From Kwoniella bestiolae CBS 10118 (lineage: Eukaryota; Basidiomycota; Tremellomycetes; Tremellales; Cryptococcaceae), in NCBI RefSeq assembly GCF_000512585.2, contig NC_089244.1:1302001-1366000 (forward strand): 64,000 bases of DNA. The letters are read 5' to 3'. The translations under genes and the position numbers were made by a program. This document shows positions 31,729 to 42,500 of the stretch, piece after piece. Every line of letters begins with the position of its first letter. The first letter of the stretch is position 1. Below the pieces are notes generated by a model that searched no databases, was not told the origin of the DNA, and saw nothing but the letters and a program-made list of their open reading frames with translations.

Positions 31729-32066
31729 GCTCTGTGCGGGTTCGAAATCTCACGCGAGTTCGAAATGGCGTGGTTGTGATGATTGAGTACTATGCAAAAT
31801 GGAAATCCACGCCCACATCCACGCCCACTGCAAATGGGCATTCCTAGTATGCATGTCACAGAGGAAGTTTGAGCAAGAGAATGCACTTTACATTGTTGCA
31901 AGGTCAGTATGACACTGCTGACAAAGTCTTGGGGTAATCACATGCTTGGTTGTTGTTTTACAGCCATTGACAGTTTTACTCCTTATTTGTTATGGGGCGT
32001 GAATTCCAAGTAGGCGTGATTTCAACGCCACCTCGAAATGCCGTGGATTTCCATTTCGCACAGAGC
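31729..32066. mobile_element. MITE-like element with imperfect terminal inverted repeats
   Basis: The left end GCTCTGTGCG at 31729 and the right end CGCACAGAGC at 32057-32066 are exact inverted repeats of 10 bp. The match goes on imperfectly for about 25-50 bp, including GAAATCTCACGC against GAAATCCACGGC and TTCGAAATGGCGTGG against TTCGAGGTGGCGTTG. AGGGGGAT precedes the left end and AGGGAT follows the right end, a possible imperfect target-site duplication. The 338-bp body has no open frame of note and contains further GTGGATTTCCAT / ATGGAAATCCAC inverted words. Non-autonomous DNA transposon is the best guess; family unknown. Confidence 0.5.
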
Positions 32067-33526
32067 AGGGATCAATGACAGGAGCGCTTTGCCTTCTCTT
32101 GCCCCTTGAAGATGCATCGGAAGGTCCGTTTTGGCGAGAACCTGGACTCTAAAACGAAAATCTAGAATCGCAGAAGCCTTCTTCGAAGGCATGGCTCTCA
32201 ATTTCTCAGACTGGTCTTACAAATTGTCAGCGCTTTCGGGATTAGTGCACATGAACAGCTGAAGTGCGATACGTCTGAGATCATATGCAGACTTCACTTA
32301 CCTCTACAGGTGCCTTCACTCACCCGCAGAGTGGCGGAAACTAACCGATCTGACCAATCAATCCCATATGACTCCATGCTTCTTGTTTCCACCGCCCCAT
32401 CCGATAATAACACATATGGGAGATAACCAAACTCGACACCCTGTTTTGCCTCGCCATAGAACGGAGATCTTGTGGCATGTTTTTACAGCAGTTGGAACAT
32501 TTACGACGGTGCTTCTCAATGTGCTGCCATCAGGAGTTGTGTCCAGGGTAACATTGTCTGAGCTTCTTGCTGCTGTAGCGATCCCGCTCATAGTACCACG
32601 ATAGCCAGGTGAGAAAATAGCAACAACCATGCATATCGCATAGCATAGCCACAGGAACTCTGTGCCGATGCGACGGCGATGCTGGTGTCAAAGACTATAC
32701 ATAACAATTGTATGCAAAGATTTACAGTACTGTTGGGTGTCGGCGTGAGACCGCCCCTATTTCGACTACCCACAATGTATGTTCCGGATCAGATAGTCAA
32801 TGTACAGCATATGTCTCCCCAGGTTCCGTCCCGGCGAGCGATACCCTTGCTCTTGGACTTCGACCAACACTGTCTAGCCTCGCCCAGCACGAATCGTATC
32901 CACTCATACTGGAGAACTGAATGAACCAACAAGCTCCAAGACAGCTTGGAGGGCTCCTGCTCACCATTTGTGTTTTCTACTTTGTCTGATCTGGCTCATG
33001 TATGGACTTGAAGAACTCTGGGTGAGGGGAATTTGAACTATTTTCAGCGTCTTAGATAGTGATCAGTAATTACTGTAATACAGGGAAGGATATATTGAGC
33101 GGTTTCCGAGACACAGGGTGAACCACGACAGCACATTCAACAATTTGAAGCGCTTTCTGCGATCTTAGTCATGATGACTAGCCGCATCGCAAAGTATGTC
33201 GTTCGCCCAGAAAGAGCTCCATGAACGGCCGTCCATTATGGGAAAGCTACTTGACCCAACAAAAACTGGTAGAACCGGAATGCCTGAGATTTCTTATGTA
33301 TGACTACTATTGCCACTTTGCCTTGGTGTAATGATTGATTCACGCCGACGACCCAAGATATGCATGCCAATCAAGCCAACACCAAAGGAAAGATAAATTC
33401 GCCGTATAAGAAGAGGGAAGAAGAATCCTCGAAAAGCCAATGAGCCAATAATACCACAGAAATCTGGAGAAGCTTTCCGTCCCGATAATCATACAGCATG
33501 TTCAAAGTAGGACAATCTCCTCATTG
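32067..33526. other. Gene-poor spacer
   Basis: About 1.5 kb, the largest stretch without a supported gene. A plus-strand frame starting at 32416 encodes a hydrophobic stretch (HVFTAVGTFTTVLLNVLP) and ends at 32604; another at 32708-32920 is Ser/Leu-rich. Neither has enough length or known motifs to call, and no splice pair clearly joins them. Confidence 0.4.
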
Positions 33527-35144
33527 CTAGCTCTGATATCTCTTGTCTTTGTCGGACACGGTGGCAAGAGCTGCGACACGGTCTCGAAAGCCTGGCAATG
33601 CTTGATGAGGTAAATAAGGCTCTTCCGCCTCAAGACTCCTAAGACTGTCCACACACTGTGAGTCAGTTTCCTCGGTGTCGAAAACCTTGTCCTTAATATC
33701 CTCGAAAGCATACTCAAACGGATCTTTACTGTAGTAGTCTGCTACAATGGGGCCCGGATCCACCATTTCCGAGGCTGTCGGATCTTCACAAGTCTTCTCA
33801 GCCCTCAGCGCTTCGCAAGCTCTGGCGGCCGAAGCTCTCATAACGGATTCTGTGTCCCTCGAGAGCAACAATTTTTTGACTTCAGTGAGTATGCCCGAAA
33901 ATTCTGACTGGGGTACGTCGGACGTTGTCTGACCATGCTGTACGCGATCATTATGCTGGGATGGTGTTTGCGCCGAGAGATGCTTCATCCCCCAGCTGAG
34001 AATGTGAAAACGTTCAACCCAAGGATCAGCTTCAAATAAAGCCTCACTGGGACGAGGTAGCTTTTTTGAACTATCAGTAGTGAGGTTCTACTGAAACCCT
34101 GGGGGAGACGCGTATTGAATCACTTCTGTCAAGAAGGCGGAACGCATGAGGTCTGCATCTTCAGCTGGAGTAAGTTTTCTTCTCAAAGCAGCTTGACTGA
34201 CAAGGCTGTTGATCCTCCATTCTCGATACAACGCATTACGCACCAGAGTACCCAAGAATCGTTTTCTTCCAGCTGGATCGGGAACCGGGACTCCCTCCTG
34301 CAGCTCCGGGAAAGAAGCCAGAGAGATCTTCAGAGTTCCCTGTCCTTCTCCCAGATCTTGATACCCGTCTTTCAACAATTTTTTCAAGTTTTGGAGATCA
34401 TTCTCATTGGCATTCCAAGCAATGTCGTCGGGATCGATTGATGCTATCTCGTCGTCTATTAGACCGGTCAACGAAGCCATTTCTGCCTTGGTAGCAGAGA
34501 TTTCTCTATCAGCAATGGATTGTACAGCAGTGATCAAGGCTTGTGTGTTCCGATTGTCACGCAAAATAGCTTGTGTCATGGCTTCTCGGTGAAAAAGGAC
34601 CTTTCTTTCCAAACCAGTGAGCTGAATTGATGTGGGTCGAACATGAGGCCCTTCAGGAGACGGGAGTGGGAAGATCACACCTTCCTCCGAAGAGATGTCA
34701 CTGTATGCCCAAAACTCAGTCAGCACTTCGTCACATGTTTGTAGTATATAACGAAAGTTCTTGGCTAATTCACGGTAGGTGTGAGGCTAGCTCCCCGATT
34801 GTCTTTGTCCCGCATCGGATATCTCGAGAGCTGTCAAGAAATTCCTTGTGACGGTTGTGAAACTCAATGAGACTGTCAAGATGCTCCTTAACTACTGGTG
34901 CTACTGCTGTAGAAGCATGGTAGCTCTTAAGTCCATCACCTTCGAGCAGTCCCAACAGCAGATCGTGTTCGCTTGACCACCCTTCGTTTGTATCGGAAAA
35001 TTTTGAGTCGATGTAATTGACTAGCGTATCTGTTGGTTGTGGGGGGTGGAACATGAAAGAGTGCAGTTGAACCAGATGACTTATGGGTGTGGGTGAGATC
35101 AGAGATGATCGCCTCGAAGGTTTAGTGATTAAAGCTTGGGACAT
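33527..35144 (-). pseudogene. Unknown tandem family, member 4 (subfamily 2), probable in-frame stop
   Basis: Minus-strand, ATG 35142-35144. Exon 1 ends CGTKTIGELASHL at a phase-2 GTGAAT donor; exon 2 starts DISSEEGVIFPLP after GCATACAG, parallel to member 2 (GITFPFP). Shared motifs: EAMTQAILRDN, RKRFLGTL, PRPSEALFEADPWVERF, DPGPIVADYY, PYLPHQALPG. At 34088-34090 the frame has TAG where member 2 has Trp (GYNW against GFQ-stop), and the same frame goes on with alignable sequence to 33527. A 51-nt intron (GTTTCA to CCCAG) would remove the stop in frame, but its donor is unlike the GTGAGT/GTAAGT donors used here. A minus-strand TATA (GTATAAAAGA) lies at about 35271-35280. No known domain. Confidence 0.65.
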
Positions 35145-35765
35145 GGTCGTTGATAACGATTAAGGCGAGCTTGTCGTAAGTTAGATGATTTGAGGTAAAT
35201 TAATGATACGAGACAAATGATCAGCGGCGAAAAGTGTGTTAGATGTCAGGTAATAATTCGACCTTAGCAGTCTTTTATACCATTTCGGAAGGAATTTCTC
35301 ATGTAATGTTTAGTCATTTCCAATACGACCATGACGAGTCAGAGAAAAAGGAGGTGGCGGTCAATTTGAAATACGAACGTCGTTCTCCACTTCGTCTGTT
35401 GCCAAGAGCACAAGAAGACAACTGGGGGTTTTGTGTTTCACAATCGCTGCACAGCTTCAGTCTTCGTCATTCAAGACGTCACTAGAAGACTCTGTCCAGG
35501 AGGCGAGGCCCCGATGACGATTCTCTAGAGGAGTGACTCGCCGTGATCCTTTCAAAAAGCAGAGCTGCACATGTAGTCCCCTATTTTTGCTATGTAAACA
35601 AGCACAACTAACAATGACATTAAGTGCCACAAAGTGAGGCGTGAATGACTTCATCACAACCGTGATCTGCGGAAATCGACAATCATTTCTGACCTTCCTA
35701 TTCAACATTATTCGACCATCGACTTTCTTTCCTACCCCTCACTATCTGGACTGTCGTCACACGAG
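35145..35765. other. Divergent intergenic between member 4 and the 5-alpha-reductase gene
   Basis: 620 bp with the TATA box of member 4 on the minus strand and the leader of the plus-strand gene. Open frames on both strands have no features. Confidence 0.45.
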
Positions 35766-37185
35766 ATGATACCACCACCATCCTTCTTCCCCACCTTACT
35801 CACCTTTCACATATTCCCCTTCCATGCACCGATCACGCTATACATCCTCGACGCTCCTTTCGGGAGGTTTGCCAGTAAGACTTCCAATCTGAATGTGAAT
35901 GGTGAGGTCATGTCTGTATGTCCTCTCAGTGACGTATCGCATAGATTGTGGATGCTGAATGATACTATGACTATAGGCAACATAGCTTGGGCTATCGCAG
36001 AGCTGGTTTCTGTGAGTATCGTTTTAGAGCTATGTGCTGAATAGAAGGACGATATTGACGTCATTACAGCCTATAACATTCGCAACGACATTACTTGTCA
36101 ACCCTCATCCAGCACTCAACTATCCATCGAGGGTACTGGCGGTGAGTATGGCAGTGATACCATAGTCACCATAAGAGAGCTGACTGGCAGGGAGATGAAA
36201 ATAGGGATTATATTTCGCCCATTATGCTCATCGAGCGATCATCTCTCCCTTGGTTCTCTCACCTAAGAGATCGCCATTACATGTACTGGTAGCACTGGCA
36301 ATGGGTCTATTTAACCTGTTGTAAGCTATATAGCTCATCCTCCTGTGGATACGGGAAGGATCTGAGCTGACTCAATTACTAGTAATGGATACCTCACAGC
36401 CATGGGATTAGCGTTCTACCCACCTCAGGAGGAAGTCGATTGGAAATTCTGGTTAGGAGTTGGAGGATGGGCAATAGGGTTTCTAGGAAATGGTGAGTAT
36501 TCCGATATCGCTGATATCCCGATCGGTGCCTCCCCAATCAATGTCTCGAGCGTCTTTCTATCACACAACCAGGTCCTGATCTTCCGTGACTGACTTGTTC
36601 CAATCGTACAGTGCATCACGACGAAGTCCTCAACGACCTAAGGCGACGTCCTACAGAACGACTAGTCATATCCCATCTACCCGAGGATGATGATCCAAAA
36701 TCAGGGAGATACAAGATACCCAGAGGTGGACTGTATAGATACGTCTCGTTCCCCAATTATCTGTGTGAATGGTGAGTACCCATTCCCCCATGACAAGGCA
36801 CGGTCATGGTTCCTCTTGACATCATCATGTTGCCAAGACCGATATACACAACCTAGGGTACCCCACAGGTATCAGTCGCTAATGAATGATCTGATACAGG
36901 CTCGAATGGACATCTTTCGCCCTGGCAGCCACCTCGTCCTCAACGGCCCTTCTCTCGCTACCATCGCTAACGACCCTCCGACTCCAAGCAGGATTGCGAA
37001 GTAGTATAGTGAAGTTAGTCGCCAGGATATGGTGGCCACCTTATCTACTCCATCCTACGTGGATGTTCGTACTGGCGGAGATAACCTCGATGTTACCTAG
37101 AGCTTTGAGGGGTCATGGATGGTATAAAGAGAAGTTTGCGAATTATCCAAAGGAGAGGAAGGCGGTTATTCCTGGATTACTATGA
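35766..37185 (+). CDS. 3-oxo-5-alpha-steroid 4-dehydrogenase family membrane reductase
   Basis: NADPH-dependent ER membrane enzyme of the SRD5A/Tsc13/polyprenol-reductase superfamily, which reduces a carbon-carbon double bond next to a carbonyl. Multi-exon; ATG 35766, TGA 37183-37185. Features in order: ITLYILDAPFGRF near the N-terminus (the Y/FGRF motif of SRD5A), several hydrophobic helices, LYFAHYAHRAIISP, LNGYLTAMGL, a VHHDEVLNDLRR segment, YKIPRGGLYRYVSFPNYLCEW (split here; the substrate/NADPH-binding Y-x(3)-PNYxxE-like motif) and the end ALRGHGWYKEKF...YPKERKAVIPGLL, typical of the SRD5A C-terminus. Closer to SRD5A1-type than to enoyl-CoA reductase Tsc13 because of the APFGRF and FPNYL motifs. 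Fungal substrate unknown. Confidence 0.87.
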
Positions 37186-37271
37186 GTATTCAAAGCGCAA
37201 GTGTAATAAATATAGTAGAATACAAGTATAGTAGTTATGCATTATGTATACATTTTAATGATTGTGGTCTG

Positions 37272-38753
37272 TCACATCTCTACTATTACAGGTGCATATT
37301 CACCCTCCTCTTCTGACTCATCATCATCCTCGCCATTCAGCCTCGCCGAATTCATTGTCAACTCGCTAATCTCCCAACCCCACTGCTTACCAGCTTCTCT
37401 CAATTTACTCCAAGATGATATAACCCTGGTACTGGCAACTCCGTCCCATCTGGGTGTATCCTCAGATAGCGACATCGCGGTACCGAGATTCCTTCTTAGC
37501 GAATCTGTCTGATCCAAGTAAAACACATCTAATTCAGGTAACTCCGTATCAAACGTCCCATCCGGTATGGCCTGTATCTGACTAGCCAACGTATCGACCA
37601 GTGCTATATATGTGTCTTGTACGCTCTTGAGAGCAGAGGAGGATGAGAAGTATTCTGCAGGGGATGAGAGGAAGGTCGGTGATTGACATAAGAGGGTCAG
37701 GATCCGTTTGTATACCAGTAAAGCAGAATATGAAGATAGGTGTAAGAGGAGTATGAAGGAGAGTTGTAGTTGGGATATGAGTTTGAAGGCATCTGCAATA
37801 TGCAGATCATCAGCATTGGTCCGCTCTGTACAGGTGCTCAACCGTAACGTCGAGTAAGGCAACAAACCATCACCAATGTATAAGCTAAACGGGGAGGAGG
37901 AAAGGAAAGAGCGACCCACTCACCCCCACCCAACTGCCTCGCCATAACATCTCCAGCTAACCAACTCTTATCCCTCGAGAACCTCGTGACTTCCTCACCC
38001 ACCGCCCCGTCCCGCCAGCTTTTCTTGAGATTAAATCTAACAAAATCCAATTTCCCACTTTCTCCAGCGTCCTCTCTCAAGGTAGCCCCGCCTTTACCTC
38101 TTCTCCGTTCTGCCGAATCTTCCTCCTCTCCCTCAACTTCCACCAGACCATTCAATATCTTCCCATCTGCGCCTAACACTGCCTGAAGCGTTTCTTCAGT
38201 GATATGCGATATCAGTCCCTTCCACTTCTCAAGCTGATCGAAAGGGTACGGAGCCAACTCCCCATCTAGGGATTTCAACCGTTCATCCGAAACCACTACG
38301 TCCTTGATTATCTCAGTATGATCATTCTTCGGATCATGTTCCAAGATGAATCGCTCTTTGGGTTGGAGGTACTTGATCAGTCCAGATCGAATGGGGATAC
38401 CACCGGGGCCATTGGAGGTGGACCAGGTGATAAGATGTATTCCAGGTGGGAGGAATTTGATCCCACTGAATTTACGTATGACGTTAAGGCTGTTTGGTCA
38501 TGTCAACTATACCATCAGTCTTGTTCAGCTCCGACTTCGAATAAACGAATCTGAAAGGGGAAGCTGCCATGGCATGAATGATGTGAGTGGGCGGTAGGAT
38601 TTCATATGATATGATAGGACGTGAGCATGAGCAGAAAGCATTCACTCACCTCCCGTCTATCCCAAATTCACTACCCTCAGGTAGACCGTTGAATACCAAG
38701 AATCCACCGGCGGACCACAATGCCTGAGCTTGGTCGGGTGTGAGCTGGTTCAT
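37272..38753 (-). CDS. AAR2: U5 snRNP assembly factor AAR2
   Basis: Aar2 binds Prp8 in the cytoplasmic U5 snRNP precursor and is exchanged for Brr2 in the nucleus. Minus-strand, ATG 38751-38753 (MNQLTPDQAQALWSAGGFLV), then GLPEGSEFGIDG, FSGIKFLPPGIHLITWS, GPGGIPIRSGLIKYLQPKERF, LGPYPFDQ-like APYPFDQLEKWKGLISHI, FSRDKSWLAGDVM, and an alpha-helical C-terminal domain (LISQLQLSFILLLHLSSYSALLVYKRIL) ending in an acidic tail EEEGEYAPVIVEM. These match the two-domain family order. At least four exons. Its stop lies 86 bp beyond the convergent stop of the reductase gene. Confidence 0.9.
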
Positions 38754-39500
38754 CGTGCTCTACGTGTGTGTTCGGTATGCAGGAGATATGAGAGATATGT
38801 CAACAAGGAAGAGCATGGCAAAGGACTGAATTTATCGAAATTTCCAATCAACCGGACTGGGACTGGATCGTCCTCCACTTTCGTGAAATCCGGAGAAATG
38901 TCATTCCTTACTTTGCTGGCATTTAACGATACAGGTCACCTAAGAACAGAGACATGCCCATGCAAACCAGATAATCAAGCAGTAGCGATATCATATACAT
39001 CCCATTCTAACCAATACCCCAACCATGCTTTGATCCACTCGATCCAAAAGAGAATTTACAACGATCTACCTCCCCAGGACAGATCAGAAGTACATCCTCC
39101 TTCGTTCGAATCAACAGGTAGGTAGGTGTATAGTATATAGGGAGTACAAAGTATTCAAGTCTATGAAGCTCTGAGCTTCGCAAAGGAAAGAAATTAAGAT
39201 CAGAAAAGCATATATGTGAAATACCAGATTAGATGGAAATAGGAGAAGAAAGAAAAACCAAAACCTATGCTTTTTATCAGGAAGGAGAAACGGGTATTCT
39301 TGGATTATCGAAGATTCCAGGTTGGCTTGATAGGTGCCAAGATATGTATGACGAGAACGGAAATGCTATAGTGGGTTGATCTAGTTCAGAGGCCCAGAGA
39401 GGGAAAAGATATTGTCTATGCGGGTTATTGGAGATAAGATGCCTTGATGATGATGCGACGAAGTCGGAAAACGGGAATGGGAAGGAAGAGGAGTTTGGGA
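38754..39500. other. Intergenic between AAR2 and eIF4G
   Basis: About 750 bp with the AAR2 promoter and the eIF4G 3' flank. The plus-strand frame 38730-39125 overlaps the AAR2 start and has no recognisable features. Confidence 0.45.
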
Positions 39501-42500
39501 TTATGCTGATGCTTCCTCCTCAGCCACTTGACCAATAGCCTTTTCCAATTTCTGTTTGGGCGTTATCTTGGGTTCTCCGTAGACATCGATCTTATCTCCT
39601 AACGCGCTGACTTCTTCCGGTGACAATGATAACGGTCGTATCAGGAATCCAATCGCCTTGTAGGCGGCAGGGAAATCTAGCGAATCGTCATCCAGTGATG
39701 GCATTCTAGCCTCGATACTAAGATATGGGTAATTGGTCAGCATTCGGTACTTGTCAAGCAAAGACAAAATCTGTCGACACAGCGCTTCCGAAAGGAGGCG
39801 ATTATGAGATGCTAGGTGATCCATGAGATGATTAAGAAGGGAAACTCACGCAGTCCTCAACACATCAGACGTAACGACATCAGCCTCCAGCGCAGCTTTC
39901 CAACCCTTAGCCACGACCTTGGCGTCCTTCTCCTTGGCAATCCTGAACACATCCTCCAACAATCGCTCAGCCAAAAGATGCCTTCGGATCTCAGGTAACG
40001 TCCTAAAGTATTCCGCGATATCTTCGGGATCCCTCGAACCTCCTTGATCCTTCTCACCCCACAGTTCTTTCATATCGGACGTTATCTTCAATTTCGCTCC
40101 TGCTTCGGTCAATTCTTTAGGTGCGGAAGCTTCCTCAGCGGGAGTTTCCTCTTCTTCCTCTTCTTCCTCTTCTCCCTCCTCTTCTTCGCCCTCTCCTTCC
40201 CCTTCACCTTCTTCACCATCACCAGGTAATGGTTTAGTCCTGGGTGCTAATTGGAGTTTCTTCCTCTGAGGAGCAGGTTCAGAGGCATCGGCACTTCCTC
40301 TTCGACCCTCAGCAGGAGCAGCTTCAGAGGCGTCATTCAAGGCAGAGAACATGTTGGCGGAAGAAGGTTGTCGAGAGAGTGGAGGAGTGACGGTACCTGC
40401 CGCACCTGCCTTACCCTTTCGAGCAAATACACTTGAAGGGCCAAAGGTAGGCGCAGAGGGCATACCGGTGGAAGAGATGTTTCGACCAATGTTCGAGAAA
40501 TCGGCTGGTCGACCGAGTCCCGCTCTGGGGTTGGCAGAGACAGATTGCCATTCTCCAGGTTGGGGTCCGTCTCTTGCTCGACCAGCTCTTGATCCACCTC
40601 GGGAGATGGATCCTTGAGCAGCTTGAGCAGCAGCCGCGGCCTTCTCTTGGGCAGCCTGTTGATGAATCTCGGCAATAGTCATTACTCCCGCTTGCTTGTT
40701 TCTCGACTTCCATTTAGCCTTTCTCAGATCCATGATATCCTACAACGAATCAAAACGTTAGCTCACTGACACAAACACCTACAGAAGAGATTACTCACCA
40801 TGATCATGAACTTGATACGCGATGAGATGGATTCACTGTTGACGACTTGCTGTAATCTCTCGAATACAGTGTTCATGTTATCGGGAGCAGCTCGGTCGTA
40901 AGCCTCACCGATGGTCGATAGAAGTTTACAAGTTGATTCGATATCCTCCTCATCAGGGTCGGTGACGTTACCAAGCAATCGGATAAGACATTGTCTGATG
41001 ACACCTTTAGACACCATTTCCAACTTGTACAATTCACCAATCAACTGTACCAGACCTAACCCTCTCCTCTTGGCTTTCTGAGCGGCGTAGTACTCATCAG
41101 ACATCATGACAGCTTCACTTTCACCTTCAGCTCCACCTTCTTTCTCTGCGGCCTCCTTGTCCTTCTGCTGTTTGGCCAACCTCTCCTTGTCTTCTTCGGA
41201 CTTGGCAGCAGCAGCTACAGCTGTGTCCTCTCTAGCTTTCCATCCACTCTCGAAATCCATCTGACATCGACCAAGCAAGTACTTCCTGAACAAGACACCA
41301 CCGGAAGTAGGTTTACCTTCAAGTACCTCGGTGACGTTGGGGTCGACTTCCACCATTAACATTCGACAAAGTTTGGCATACATGGCAGACCAATGAGCTT
41401 CATCGGTAGCTTTGTCGAAGATAAGCTTGATAACAAGTTTCAAGGTCATACCGTCAGTCTCATTCTGAGACTTGTTGGCCCATTCAAGAATCTGTTTGGA
41501 GATACCATCGAATTTCTCTTCTGTAAGCTTGTTGAGCAATGACTTGACTTTTCGTTCGATGAATGCGGGTGATCCTTCATCATCACCTCCGAGTCTAGTT
41601 CGGGTCCAAGCGTTACCTGAGACTTGCAATGGGGGAGGAGCGGGTTCTTGAGACAAGCTTGCTCGAGGTTCCTGAGGAGCTCGCTTGGTACCACGTTGAC
41701 TACCCCTACTAGCACCAGATCGAGAAGTAGATGGACCCATAGAAGGAAGACCAGCCATTCCAGGCATACCTGGACCACCTTGGGAAGGAGATCGACCCAT
41801 AGAGCCAGCTCGGAGAGTAGCTTGGTATCGTTGTTCACTGGTGGTTCCTCTAAGAGATCCAGATCCAGAACCGAATTGACCCATACCGAAGGAGCCCATA
41901 CCTTGACCAGGGAAAGCAGGTCGGTTGATACCCCCAATACCAAGACCAGTAGGAGCACCACTGACACTTCGACTGGAAGGACCCATAGAGTTTCGACCAC
42001 CTCTTGATCCTCGATTACCGAAACCACTGGAAGCATCGGCTTCGAGACCAATTTCCTCAAGAGGAGGTAAGCTGTCTGGTTTCTCTCGGCATACTCCCAT
42101 GAATTGCATCAAGAAATCTCGGTCGTATCGGAATTTTCCGGGCTCGGCACCAACGTTGAGTTGAGGTTGAGGTGATTTTGTGGAAGCAGGGTAAACGATA
42201 GAGGTGAGATCTTCGATGGGTTTAGCGGTATTGAGAGCTGATTGAGACGCACTAGGAGATTCGTCGGCAAGAGAAGGTGAAGAGGGTTTGAGGTCGAGAG
42301 CGGAAGGTGGCGGTCGTCTGGCACCGTTGATGGCAGCGACAGGCTTAGCAGGAAGACCAGCTCCCAAGGCAGGAGAAGCGAGAGGAGATGGTGGAGTTGA
42401 GGCGACGGGAGTCATGAGAGCTCGACGTTGATCATCGGCTTTCTCTCTGGCTTCTTGAGCGGCAGCGTGGGCAGCGGCCTTCTCCTGTTCAGACTTCTCG

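Noticed and set aside
25305..35144. Retrotransposon gag/pol or transposase origin of the tandem unknown family
   Set aside because: No zinc knuckle, protease, reverse transcriptase, DDE motif or long terminal repeats are seen; conserved intron positions argue for ordinary genes.
40130..40210. Polyglutamate-coding (CTTCCT)n stretch as a microsatellite insertion
   Set aside because: It is in frame inside eIF4G and typical of the acidic linker of fungal homologues.
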